From positions 4,402,001 through 4,466,000 of the forward strand of contig OY970066.1 in the NCBI GenBank assembly GCA_963705285.1: a stretch of DNA of 64,000 nt, in the 5' to 3' direction. This document shows positions 16,710 through 25,080 of the stretch, piece by piece (positions within the stretch are counted from its first letter, which is position 1; every line of letters begins with the position of its first letter). The DNA is from JACMLD01 sp963705285 (GTDB lineage Bacteria; Bacteroidota; Bacteroidia; Chitinophagales; Chitinophagaceae). Under the pieces are notes generated by a model. The model saw only the letters and a program-made list of their open reading frames with translations, did no database searches and was not told where the DNA came from. The position numbers and the translations under genes are program-made.

Positions 16710-17540
16710 TTAAGCATCGCGGTACGCGCAAAAAAGTTGTACTGCTTCAATGGCTTCTTTTACATCATGCACGCGCAAAATAGCGGCACCGTTTTGCAAC
16801 GCAAGGGTATTGAGCACTGTGGTACCGTTTAATGCATCTGCTGCGGTATTGCCCAGTGTTTTATAAATACTGCCTTTGCGTGAAAGCCCTGCCAGTATAG
16901 GCACACCAAGCACCTGTAACAGCCCAAGACTTTTTAGCACCGTAAAATTCTGCTCAATGGTTTTGGCGAAACCAAAACCGGGGTCAATGATAACGTCATG
17001 GATACCCGCTTTTTTACAGGCATCCATTTTTTCAACAAAATAATCGATCATTTCGGCCATGATATCATCATAACTGGCGTATTGCTGCATGGTTTGCGGT
17101 GTTCCTTTTATATGCATGCATACATAGGGTGTGCGTAAACGCGCTACGGTGGTAAGCATGGCTGCATCCATTGAGCCCCCGCTGATATCATTTACCACAG
17201 ATGCGCCGGCGGCCACCGCCTCTTCAGCCACCCGGGCATAAAATGTGTCGATGGAAATAACAGCTTCTGGTAGTTGCGCGTGAAGGGCAGCCAGCGGATC
17301 AATTACGCGTCTTAATTCTTCTTCCTCACCAATCAAATCGCTGCCGGGCCGGGTGCTTTGTCCGCCCACATCCAGCAGGGTAGCACCGTCACGCACCATT
17401 TGTGCTGCTTTTTGTAAAACGTTGTCTACATGCCCCTGCCGGCTGCCGGCATAAAAAGAATCAGGCGTAATATTAATTATTCCCATCACCAGCGGTTGTG
17501 TGGCTGTGATTAAACGTCCTTTACAATTCAGTGTAAACAT
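16710..17540 (-). CDS. folP: Dihydropteroate synthase
   Basis: This folate-pathway enzyme joins p-aminobenzoate to 6-hydroxymethyl-dihydropterin pyrophosphate. The 276-residue protein shows the expected barrel motifs in order: MGIINITPDSFYAGSR near residue 20, LLDVGGQSTRPGSD near 58, SIDTFYARVAEEA near 97, VVNDISGGSMD near 115, DVIIDPGFGFAKT near 192 and ILAGLSRKGSIYK near 220. Length and start are normal. It is transcribed divergently from the DUF1599 gene. Confidence 0.96.
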   Translation of the reverse strand: MFTLNCKGRLITATQPLVMGIINITPDSFYAGSRQGHVDNVLQKAAQMVRDGATLLDVGGQSTRPGSDLIGEEEELRRVIDPLAALHAQLPEAVISIDTFYARVAEEAVAAGASVVNDISGGSMDAAMLTTVARLRTPYVCMHIKGTPQTMQQYASYDDIMAEMIDYFVEKMDACKKAGIHDVIIDPGFGFAKTIEQNFTVLKSLGLLQVLGVPILAGLSRKGSIYKTLGNTAADALNGTTVLNTLALQNGAAILRVHDVKEAIEAVQLFCAYRDA

Positions 17541-17554
17541 TGGCCGTATATTGC

Positions 17555-17562
17555 TATTTTTG
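17555..17562 (+). promoter_or_regulatory. Candidate -7 element for the DUF1599 gene
   Basis: The sequence TATTTTTG matches TAnnTTTG and lies 38 bases before the ATG at 17600. No well-spaced -33 TTG is seen. Confidence 0.45.
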
Positions 17563-17599
17563 AACGCTAAAGTTGAGGAATAATTTTCATTAATAACAG

Positions 17600-18139
17600 A
17601 TGAGCAATACCAACCAGCAATACGATGCAGTGACAGGCAGCTGCCGGGCTATTTTTATCAGTAAGACAAAAGACTATGGTACATCATGGCGTATCCTCAG
17701 AACCATATCCATTGTTGACCAAATTTTTATCAAGGCCAAACGCATCCGCACCATTCAGGAAAACCGGTTGCAGAAAATTGACGACGATATTGCCTCGGAA
17801 TTTAAGGGGATATTGAATTATGCAGTCATCGGCAACATACAATTGAGTTTAGCCAATGCCGAACCAGACGAATTACCGGTTGACAAAGTAGAAACGTTAT
17901 ATAACCAGCAGATAGCACAGGCAAAAGCATTGATGCAGGATAAAAACCACGATTATGGAGAAGCCTGGCGAGAACTGAGCCAGGAAAGCTTTACCGATCT
18001 CATCTTATCCAAACTGTTGCGCATAAAACAAATCATCGCCAACGATGGCAAAACAACTGTGAGCGAAGGCATTGATGCTAACTATTTTGATATCATTAAT
18101 TATGCTGCCTTTGCTTTGATAAAAATAGGAGAGAGCTGA
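17600..18139 (+). CDS. DUF1599 protein (two copies of the domain)
   Basis: The 179-residue cytoplasmic protein is an internal tandem repeat. The first unit reads KTKDYGTSWRILRTISIVDQ and continues to RIRTIQ (about residues 23-55). The second reads NHDYGEAWRELSQESFTDLI and continues to RIKQI (about residues 117-148). Both share DYG-x-(S/A)WR and a later K-x-x-R-I. This matches DUF1599, also called nucleotide-modification-associated domain 1, common in Bacteroidota. The biochemical role is unknown. It is divergent from folP and followed by the BT_3928-like gene after a repeat block. Confidence 0.8.
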   Translation: MSNTNQQYDAVTGSCRAIFISKTKDYGTSWRILRTISIVDQIFIKAKRIRTIQENRLQKIDDDIASEFKGILNYAVIGNIQLSLANAEPDELPVDKVETLYNQQIAQAKALMQDKNHDYGEAWRELSQESFTDLILSKLLRIKQIIANDGKTTVSEGIDANYFDIINYAAFALIKIGES

Positions 18140-18330
18140 TGTATTATCTCTGATCTCTGATTTTTTGATGTCTGATCTCACACCGCTGATTTCCGATGTC
18201 TGATGTCTGATCTCTGATCTCGGATGTCTGATCTCTGATCGCTGATTTGACTAGCATCTGGTCTAAATACTAAATACTAAATACTTGATACTAAATACTT
18301 GATACTAAATACTAGATACTAAATACTAAA
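18140..18330. repeat. TCTGAT-type repeats followed by ACTAAAT-type repeats
   Basis: From the DUF1599 stop to about 18252 the sequence is a string of variants of TCTGATCTCTGATTTC and TCTGATGTCTGATCTC. From about 18262 to 18330 it switches to repeats of ACTAAATACTAAAT and ACTTGATACTAAAT, and these run directly into the ATG of the next gene. No gene is present. Any transcript leader for the next gene would consist of repeat. Confidence 0.85.
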
Positions 18331-19449
18331 ATGAAATTACTCATCAACATAGCAAGGGTTATAGTGGGCGTGCTGTTTATCTTTTCCGGACTGGTAAAAG
18401 CCAACGACCCGCTGGGGCTTAGTTATAAAATGCAGGAATTTTTTGAAGTGTGGGGATGGGGTTTTCTGGATGCCTATACGCTCTCGTTTTCCATTCTCAT
18501 GATTGCTTTTGAGATCATTGCCGGGGTGGCCGTTCTGCTGGGCTGGCGCATGAAACTATTCAGCTGGTTGCTGTTATTGCTCATCATCTTTTTTACTTTT
18601 CTGACGGGCTACGCGGTATTATCTGGCAAGATCAGAACATGCGGATGTTTTGGCGATTGTATTCCGCTTACGGCCATGCAATCATTTACAAAAGACCTTA
18701 TTCTTACCGCGCTGATTATTTTTATCTTTATTTTCCGTAACCAGGTGCAACCTGTGTTCAGTTCTAAAGTTAGCGGGCGCATACTGGTGCTTACGGTTTT
18801 GCTCTCATTTGCTTTGCAGGGGTATGTGTTTAAACATTTGCCCATTGTAGACTGCCTGCCTTACAAAATTGGTAAGAATATTCAGCAGCAGATGAAAGTG
18901 CCGCCAGGTGCCATCCCAGACAGTACCGTCATCACCTTTGTATATAACAAACAGGGCAAACAGATAGAATTTACGTCAGATAATTTTCCTGAAGATTTTG
19001 ATGACTCACTGTATCATTTTGTAAAACGGTACGATAAACTGATACGCGCCGGCAATGCAGAACCTGCTATCAAAGATTTCGTGCTTACCACGCCCGAAGG
19101 TGCAGACAGTACCGCCGCCATACTTGAGCGCAAAGGCCCCATGCTTTTCCTGTTTGTGAAAGAAGGTATGAACGCCCAGTACGAGAAAAAAGAAAATGCA
19201 CACCTGCGGTCAATTGCCGCCTATGCAAAGCAAACAGGTATACCGATGTATCTTATTACCAATTCACGAGATGTCATAAATGAATATACATCGGCCACCA
19301 AAGACAGTGCCGCGGTGCTAATGTGTGATGCAGTGGCCATTAAAACAGCTGCACGCGCCAATCCAACTTTATACCTTATCAACAACGGCAACATACAACG
19401 CAAATGGGCTTATGCAGATTTCGACAACGCTTTACGTTTTAAGTGGTAA
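18331..19449 (+). CDS. DoxX/MauE-like membrane protein (BT_3928 type)
   Basis: The 372-residue protein starts with four or five membrane helices (KLLINIARVIVGVLFIFSGL onwards). The first half contains the DoxX/MauE signature SGLVKANDPLGLSYKM and a cysteine cluster TCGCFGDCIP near residue 108, typical of methylamine-utilisation-like thiol/redox proteins. The C-terminal half (about 190-372) is soluble and thioredoxin-like in pattern. The family is a conserved Bacteroidota set often found next to folP and DUF1599 genes, as here. The cysteines suggest a thiol-redox function, but this is inference. Confidence 0.8.
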   Translation: MKLLINIARVIVGVLFIFSGLVKANDPLGLSYKMQEFFEVWGWGFLDAYTLSFSILMIAFEIIAGVAVLLGWRMKLFSWLLLLLIIFFTFLTGYAVLSGKIRTCGCFGDCIPLTAMQSFTKDLILTALIIFIFIFRNQVQPVFSSKVSGRILVLTVLLSFALQGYVFKHLPIVDCLPYKIGKNIQQQMKVPPGAIPDSTVITFVYNKQGKQIEFTSDNFPEDFDDSLYHFVKRYDKLIRAGNAEPAIKDFVLTTPEGADSTAAILERKGPMLFLFVKEGMNAQYEKKENAHLRSIAAYAKQTGIPMYLITNSRDVINEYTSATKDSAAVLMCDAVAIKTAARANPTLYLINNGNIQRKWAYADFDNALRFKW

Positions 19450-19525
19450 GTGATGAGTTGTAAGTTCGTTTGTGGTAAAAAAATACCGGACGCTTTTTTA
19501 TTTTTGACTTTTTAATTTTTAATTA

Positions 19526-20575
19526 TTGTTAAAATACATCATAAGAAAATCGTTATATGGGCTGCTGGTAATGGCAGGGGTGGTGGTTTTGGTATTTTTT
19601 TTATTCCAGGGTTTTGGGGATCCTTCCAGGCTGATAATGGGCCAAAGAGCCGATGCAGCCACACAAGAAAATATCCGTAAAGAATTGTACCTCGACCAGC
19701 CCAAATGGAAACAGTTTGTTTACTATCTCAATGATGTTTCACCCATCAGTTTTTATTCGGCCGAAGCCATCGCCCAAAAAAAATTAAAAGGCATTTTTAT
19801 TGGCGGTCATACAAAACTGGTTATCAAAACGCCTTATCTGCGACGCTCTTACCAAACAAAAAAGGAAGTATGGGCCATACTCATGGAGGCATTGCCGGGT
19901 ACGTTGTTGCTGGCAATAGCAGCCATGGCCTTTGCCGTCTGCTTTGGCATTTTACTGGGTGTATTGGCGGCAATAAAAAAAGGAACTTGGATAGATACTT
20001 CCGCTATTGTTTCAGGCATTATCGGCATCTCGGCACCTTCTTTTTTTATGGGCATTATCATTGCCTATGTCTTCGGCTTTTTACTCAGCCGGTATACCGG
20101 TCTGCATATGGCGGGTAGTTGGTTTGATCTTGATGAAGTAACAGGCCAAAGACATATTACCATCAGCCATTTGATATTGCCTGCCATTACATTGGGCATA
20201 CGGCCGCTGGCCATCATCAGCCAGCTTACGCGCAGTACCATGCTGGATACATTGAGCCAGGACTATATCAGAACCGCCTATGCAAAAGGACTGAGCAAAC
20301 GCCGCGTTATCTGGAAACATGCATTGCGCAATGCACTCAATCCCGTTATCACCGCTATTACCGGGTGGTTTGCAGAACTGCTGGCCGGGGCCTTTTTTGT
20401 GGAATATATTTTCGGCTGGAAGGGTATCGGCAAAACAACGGTGGATGCGCTGGAGAAACTTGATTTCCCGGTAGTGATGGGTTCAGTACTAGTGTCTGCA
20501 GCTTTTTTTATTATCATCAATATACTGGCCGACTTGTTATACGGTATTATTGACCCAAGAATACGACTGCAATAG
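19526..20575 (+). CDS. ABC transporter permease, DppB/OppB type
   Basis: This inner-membrane permease subunit of a peptide/nickel-type importer has 349 residues and about six helices. The N-terminal helix is LLVMAGVVVLVFFLFQGFGD, followed by the periplasmic domain. The cytoplasmic EAA-type loop that contacts the ATPase reads YIRTAYAKGLSKRRVIWKHA. The likely start is TTG at 19526 (MLKYIIRKSLYGLLVM), which fits the family. No partner DppC, ATPase or binding protein lies within the window, which is unusual for this family. Confidence 0.88.
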   Translation: MLKYIIRKSLYGLLVMAGVVVLVFFLFQGFGDPSRLIMGQRADAATQENIRKELYLDQPKWKQFVYYLNDVSPISFYSAEAIAQKKLKGIFIGGHTKLVIKTPYLRRSYQTKKEVWAILMEALPGTLLLAIAAMAFAVCFGILLGVLAAIKKGTWIDTSAIVSGIIGISAPSFFMGIIIAYVFGFLLSRYTGLHMAGSWFDLDEVTGQRHITISHLILPAITLGIRPLAIISQLTRSTMLDTLSQDYIRTAYAKGLSKRRVIWKHALRNALNPVITAITGWFAELLAGAFFVEYIFGWKGIGKTTVDALEKLDFPVVMGSVLVSAAFFIIINILADLLYGIIDPRIRLQ

Positions 20576-20649
20576 ATACATCAGTAACCTGTTATTAATT
20601 TACATCGGTAAACACCCACTTACCACTTTACCACTCGCTACTTACTGCA

Positions 20650-20931
20650 TCAGTTAATAATTACTTCTTTGATCACATTTTCTTTTAATGCCTCATTTAC
20701 GCGGAGTATGATGTTTTCTTTTTGAAACAATAATTCCTGTTTTAAAGGGGCTACTTTGGTGCTGATGTATAATTTATCGCCATAAATTTTTATACTGTCA
20801 GTGTATTTGGCAATGGTTTTACCCATCAGTTTTTCCCAGATATCTGTTATCTGCATTGCCTGTATATCGCCTTTGAGGCGACTGCCACGCAAAAATTTTT
20901 TCATGGCATCGCCAAGAGAATATTCGCCCAT
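20650..20931 (-). CDS. DUF721 (DciA-like) protein
   Basis: The 93 residues match the small DUF721 group: an N-terminal helix LGDAMKKFLRGSRLKGDIQ, then the conserved core ITDIWEKLMGKTIAKYT and the strand YISTKVAPLKQELLFQKE. In other bacteria DciA helps load the replicative helicase DnaB. It lies just downstream of recF on the same strand, a common replication/repair neighbourhood. The Bacteroidota forms are short, as here. Confidence 0.82.
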   Translation of the reverse strand: MGEYSLGDAMKKFLRGSRLKGDIQAMQITDIWEKLMGKTIAKYTDSIKIYGDKLYISTKVAPLKQELLFQKENIILRVNEALKENVIKEVIIN

Positions 20932-21070
20932 GCCGCTAAATTAAGCTATTGCTGCATTCCTTTTTCTCTGGGGGGAATATGCGTACCGCAAAGTAAGGCA
21001 CGCCGCATGTTCACCACACGGTGCATGAACTCATCGTAGAGCTAAATCTCGAAATCACAAAATCCAGCAA

Positions 21071-22174
21071 TCACGCAATCTCAATAATCTGGTATGGTTG
21101 TGCAAGGCTGTGCAATGCGGTTTGCAGCCGTTCTTTGTGCGTATCGGTAATAAATACCTGCCCTTTGTTTTGTACACATACATGGGTAATGAGGTTATGC
21201 ATGCGTTGTTCGTCGAGCTTTTCAAAAACATCATCCAGCAATAAAAAAGGTGGATACCCTTTGTTCTCTTTTAGTATTTCAAACTCTGCCAGTTTGAGTG
21301 CAAACAACAGGCTTTTGCGCTGGCCCTGTGAGGCGATGGATTTAAAAGGATGATCGCGCAATGTTAGCGACAAATCATCGCGGTGTATACCTTGTGTGGT
21401 TCGTTGCAACTGCAGGTCTTTATCGCGGTATTGCTGCAGCAATTCGGAAAAGGTTTGTTGTTGCAGGGAACTTTCGTAGGCCAGGTTTACCTGTTCGTCA
21501 GTACCGGCAATGGCCACATAAAACGATTGTACCAGGGGCACCAGTTTGCGCAGTAATAATTGCCGTTGCTCAAATACATAATTCCCGTGCGTAACCAATT
21601 GTTTATCGTACACATCCAGCAATTGGTGATCAGCAGTACGGGTATTGCCAAGCGTTTTGACATAGCCGTTTCGCTGTTGCAGTACTTTGTTATAACTCAT
21701 CAGGTGTTGCAGGTACCAGGCATCCTGCTGGCAGAGCAATGCATCGGTAAAGCGGCGTCGTTCCTCGCTGCCACCCGTTATAATCTGCACATCGTCTGGC
21801 GCAATAAAAACGCAGGGAAACTTGCCAATATGGTCAGCAAATTTTTCATACGGCTCGCCGTTTAGTAATAATTCTTTTTTACCGGTTTCACGCAAAATAC
21901 AAATGAGTTCGGCGGCGTTGGTGGCGGAGGGAGTAACAGGCTCCCCGGGGGTGAGCTGGCCGGCAATGCGAAAACCCTGTGCACCGCTGAGCACATGTTG
22001 CGCATCTGTTTTGCCAAAATAACTTTTTGTAAAGCACAGGTAATGGATGGCGTCGAGCAGATTGGTTTTGCCAATGCCATTGCGGCCGTAAATACCAACA
22101 ATACGTTCTGAAAACGTAAAAGACGCTTTTGGATAATTCTTAAAATGTAAAAGTGATATAGCGTTGAGTAAAAT
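21071..22174 (-). CDS. recF: DNA replication/repair protein RecF, apparently starting at ATT
   Basis: RecF is an SMC-like ATPase that helps load RecA at gaps. The Walker A motif is GRNGIGKTN (about residues 30-38 of the proposed protein), the signature loop SQGQRKSLLFALKLAEFE and the Walker B motif PFLLLDDVFEKLDEQR. The first ordinary start codon in frame is GTG at 21994, but that would lack Walker A. Reading upstream, the N-terminus LNAISLLHFKNYPKASFTF continues without a stop to TAA at 22214-22216, and there is no ATG, GTG or TTG in that part. ATT at 22172-22174 lies exactly where family members have Met and gives 367 residues, the normal RecF length. CTG at 22205-22207 is an alternative. 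A sequencing error cannot be excluded. Confidence 0.9.
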   Translation of the reverse strand: MLLNAISLLHFKNYPKASFTFSERIVGIYGRNGIGKTNLLDAIHYLCFTKSYFGKTDAQHVLSGAQGFRIAGQLTPGEPVTPSATNAAELICILRETGKKELLLNGEPYEKFADHIGKFPCVFIAPDDVQIITGGSEERRRFTDALLCQQDAWYLQHLMSYNKVLQQRNGYVKTLGNTRTADHQLLDVYDKQLVTHGNYVFEQRQLLLRKLVPLVQSFYVAIAGTDEQVNLAYESSLQQQTFSELLQQYRDKDLQLQRTTQGIHRDDLSLTLRDHPFKSIASQGQRKSLLFALKLAEFEILKENKGYPPFLLLDDVFEKLDEQRMHNLITHVCVQNKGQVFITDTHKERLQTALHSLAQPYQIIEIA

Positions 22175-22250
22175 GGTGATGAATTTTGAATGATAAAAAT
22201 TGAACAGCGCAAGTTATTCAACATTCAAAATACAACAATCAATGCTAGCG

Positions 22251-22490
22251 TCAATAGTTTTCTTCCATGAACAATGTTCGGTCTGAAAGAAAAGCCGAGC
22301 ATTCAGCATCATTCATTTTATTCACAATGCGATTGTACGTAATGTGCGCCGCAGATTGCAGGTTGTCCAGTTCTTTTACTGCAGTAATAATGCGTGTTTT
22401 AAAATCGGTAATAATTTCTGCATCGTTTTTAAGAAAGTCATTGATGCTGCCGGGAATTTCCCGGGTGTAGTAGTGTAGATGTGTGAGCAT
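22251..22490 (-). CDS. Hypothetical protein, 79 residues, upstream of recF
   Basis: The frame starts MLTHLHYYTREIPGSINDFL and is mixed polar/hydrophobic with no signal peptide or membrane helix. A helical pattern is visible from about residue 10 to 60. It lies 76 bases upstream of the proposed recF start on the same strand and could be co-transcribed. No family is recognised. Its amino-acid composition is ordinary for a soluble protein, unlike nearby shadow frames. Confidence 0.5.
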   Translation of the reverse strand: MLTHLHYYTREIPGSINDFLKNDAEIITDFKTRIITAVKELDNLQSAAHITYNRIVNKMNDAECSAFLSDRTLFMEENY

Positions 22491-22787
22491 GGCAATCGTT
22501 TGAATATCGTTTGATAAAATTATCCAAAAAATATGCCTTTTAAGTTAATGGGGGATAAGTATTTTGGTGTGGAAAAGTTTGCCCGAAGTTGTTGTATAAA
22601 CAATCAGCAGAAAAGATTTTTTGAAAAAATGGGGTGGTTGTGAAATACTGGGAACACCGGCATGATGATGTTACCGGTAATAATCGGGGTCCGTACTTTT
22701 CATAATTGTGTCGAGGTAATAACCGCTTGGGCGCTACAAAGGTTTTAAAGGCTTAACAATCAAATTTTCACACCTGTAAATTGCCTA

Positions 22788-22817
22788 TTTGCAATTAGGT
22801 TTTCCCCCTTATCTTTG
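22788..22817 (+). promoter_or_regulatory. Bacteroidota-type promoter for pdhA
   Basis: TTTG at 22788-22791, an 18-base spacer and TATCTTTG at 22810-22817 form the best -33/-7 promoter in the window. Transcription would start near 22824. The stretch upstream to 22491 holds no gene that could be supported. Confidence 0.75.
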
Positions 22818-22840
22818 CCACCTTAAAATTGCAATTAACC

Positions 22841-23836
22841 GTGGCTACAAAATTCTCAAAAGATACTTACCTGTACTGGTACAAACTGATGCAGCTTATT
22901 CGCCAGTTTGAACTGATGGCCGAAGAAAAATACAAGATGGATGGTAAAATCCGTGGCTTTTTCCATGCATATATAGGGCAGGAGGCCATTGCCGCCGGTT
23001 GTATGACCGCTACGCAGCAAACTGACCCCTTTATTACCGGTTACCGCGATCACGGACTGGCGCTTGCAAAGGGCGTGAGTGCTAATAGTTGTATGGCCGA
23101 ATTGTACGGAAAATCAACAGGTTGTGCTAAAGGTAAAGGTGGCAGCATGCACTTTTTCGGAAAAGACCTGTCGTTTTTTGGCGGTCATGGCATTGTAGGT
23201 GCGCAGATTGGTACCGGCGCCGGACTGGCTTTTGCAGAAAAATACAAGGGTACAGATAATGTAAGTCTTACCTTTTTTGGCGATGGCGCCGCTCGCCAGG
23301 GTATGGTAAACGAGGTTTTCAATATTGCCATGACCTGGAAATTGCCCGTTATTTTTATTTGCGAGAATAACAATTATGCCATGGGTACCTCGGTTGAGCG
23401 TACTTCCAACGTGCATGACATTTATAAACTGGCTGATGCGTTTGAAATGCCGGCCGATTCTGTTGATGGTATGAGCTGTGAAGCAGTACACGATGCCATT
23501 GCCCGGGCGGTAAAACGCGGCCGCGAAGGTGGCGGGCCAACGTTGCTGGAAATAAAAACTTATCGTTACAAGGGCCACTCTATTTCAGATCCGCAAAAAT
23601 ACCGCACCAAAGAAGAAGTAGAAGAATACAAACAGCGCGACCCCATTGTGCAGGTACAGGCCACCATCCTCAAAAACAAATTTGCCACCCAGGCAGACCT
23701 GGATGCCATCAACAAAGAAATTGAAGGCGTAGTAGCTGAGTCTGTAAAATTTGCAGAAGAAAGCCCCTGGCCAAACGATGATGAATTACTAAAAGATGTG
23801 TATGTTGATCAGAACTATCCTTTTATAGTTGATTAA
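22841..23836 (+). CDS. pdhA: Pyruvate dehydrogenase E1 component, alpha subunit
   Basis: This is the thiamine-diphosphate-dependent subunit that decarboxylates pyruvate as part of the dehydrogenase complex. The 331-residue protein has the ThDP-binding motif FGDGAARQGMVNEVFN through CENNNYAMGTSVERTS, preceded by GSMHFFGKDLSFFGGHGIVG. GHSISDPQKYRTKEEV is the conserved phosphorylation-loop region. TTG at 22829 would also open the frame, but the promoter at 22810-22817 leaves almost no leader for it; GTG at 22841 (MATKFSKDTYLYWY) is preferred. The E1 beta and E2 genes are not nearby. Confidence 0.93.
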   Translation: MATKFSKDTYLYWYKLMQLIRQFELMAEEKYKMDGKIRGFFHAYIGQEAIAAGCMTATQQTDPFITGYRDHGLALAKGVSANSCMAELYGKSTGCAKGKGGSMHFFGKDLSFFGGHGIVGAQIGTGAGLAFAEKYKGTDNVSLTFFGDGAARQGMVNEVFNIAMTWKLPVIFICENNNYAMGTSVERTSNVHDIYKLADAFEMPADSVDGMSCEAVHDAIARAVKRGREGGGPTLLEIKTYRYKGHSISDPQKYRTKEEVEEYKQRDPIVQVQATILKNKFATQADLDAINKEIEGVVAESVKFAEESPWPNDDELLKDVYVDQNYPFIVD

Positions 23837-23892
23837 CATATCCATTACATTGCTTCATTTGATAAACAATCATTAAATACAGTTCTTATACC

Positions 23893-24567
23893 ATGACAGA
23901 CAAAACAAAGTTACCGGTAACTGAAGATAGAGATGCCGTTGAAAAAGTGACCGGTTTCTGGTACCAGTACAGCAAACAGATTTTATTGGCAGTTGGTGCC
24001 ATTGTAATAGTAGCCGCAGGTATTTTTGGCTATAACTATTTTATCTCTGGCCCCAATGAGAAAAAAGCGTCTGAAGCCATCCGGTATGCGGAGGACTTCT
24101 ACAGAAAAGATTCTGTGAAGCTGGCGCTCAATGGCGATAACCTTAACCCCGGCTTTCTGAAAATCATCAGCAAGTACAGCGGAACAAAGGCAGCAAACCT
24201 TGCACAGTTCTATGCAGGAAGCTGTTACCTCACCATGGGCGATTTTAAAAATGCCATTAAATACCTCGAAGATTTTTCTACCAACGAACCATTGGTAAAA
24301 GCCAGGGCAAAAGCTTTGCTGGGCGATGCCAATTCAGAGCTCGGCAAAAAAGAAGAAGCAGTAAAATTGTACAAAGAAGCGGGAACTATTTTTGAAAAAG
24401 ATGATTATTTTAGTCCGCAGTACCTAATACGCGCCGCATTTTTATATGAAAATATGGGAAAGCCCAAAGATGCCATTGAAGTATATAAACTGATAAAAGA
24501 AAAATACCCCCAGTACAAAGAAGTAGATATTGATAAATACCTGGGCAAACTGGGAGATACTGAATAA
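23893..24567 (+). CDS. Membrane-anchored TPR protein
   Basis: The 224-residue protein has a short N-terminal cytoplasmic part, one membrane helix (ILLAVGAIVIVAAGIFGYN, about residues 34-52) and a soluble part with TPR-like helical pairs, for example AQFYAGSCYLTMGDFKNAIK and AAFLYENMGKPKDAIEVYKL. This layout resembles YfgM-type proteins, which act beside the SecYEG translocon. A role in export or assembly is a family-based guess. It lies between pdhA and ribH on the same strand; the gap of 15 bases to ribH suggests co-transcription with ribH. Confidence 0.8.
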   Translation: MTDKTKLPVTEDRDAVEKVTGFWYQYSKQILLAVGAIVIVAAGIFGYNYFISGPNEKKASEAIRYAEDFYRKDSVKLALNGDNLNPGFLKIISKYSGTKAANLAQFYAGSCYLTMGDFKNAIKYLEDFSTNEPLVKARAKALLGDANSELGKKEEAVKLYKEAGTIFEKDDYFSPQYLIRAAFLYENMGKPKDAIEVYKLIKEKYPQYKEVDIDKYLGKLGDTE

Positions 24568-24582
24568 ACCTGCAATTTTTAT

Positions 24583-25080
24583 ATGGCTGAAATGAGCAAC
24601 AGTACATTATTACAACATACTACAGGCACTCTACCAAAGGGTGCCTGTGTTGTTATAGTGCGGACAGAATGGAATGCGGCGATCATTGATAAACTGGAAG
24701 AAGGGTGTACACGCGTGCTGGCGGCACACAACGTAAAAAAAGTAAAGATCATTACAGTGCCGGGGGCATTTGAAATTCCGTTTGGTATCCATAGCTATTG
24801 GAATTCATGTAAAGGAAGCAAAAAAGCACCGCATGCATTTATTGCATTGGGATGCGTGCTCCGCGGTGGCACGCCGCATTTTGAATATGTATGCAAGGCA
24901 GTAACCGAGGGCATTGTGCAATTGAACCTTCAATTGCCAGTACCTACCATCTTTGGCGTACTTACATTAGACAACCAGCAACAGGCTGATGAAAGAACCG
25001 GCGGTATACACGGGCACAAAGGAGAAGAAGCCGCTATCACTGCCATAAAGATGATGTCGCTTAAGGATAGTTTTAAGTGA
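24583..25080 (+). CDS. ribH: 6,7-Dimethyl-8-ribityllumazine synthase
   Basis: The penultimate enzyme of riboflavin synthesis; it forms lumazine from the ribityl-uracil and a four-carbon phosphate. The 165-residue protein has the family motifs VVIVRTEWNAAIIDKL near residue 22, VPGAFEIPFGIH near 59, the catalytic region ALGCVLRGGTPHFEYVCKAV near 88, and PTIFGVLTLDNQQQADER near 126. The final segment GHKGEEAAITAIKMM is typical. No FMN riboswitch was seen upstream. Confidence 0.94.
   Translation: MAEMSNSTLLQHTTGTLPKGACVVIVRTEWNAAIIDKLEEGCTRVLAAHNVKKVKIITVPGAFEIPFGIHSYWNSCKGSKKAPHAFIALGCVLRGGTPHFEYVCKAVTEGIVQLNLQLPVPTIFGVLTLDNQQQADERTGGIHGHKGEEAAITAIKMMSLKDSFK

Noticed and set aside
21071..21994. 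recF starting at GTG 21994 (307 residues)
   Set aside because: This start would delete the Walker A motif and the whole N-terminal strand. The frame continues upstream with a clear RecF N-terminus to the ATT at 22172-22174.
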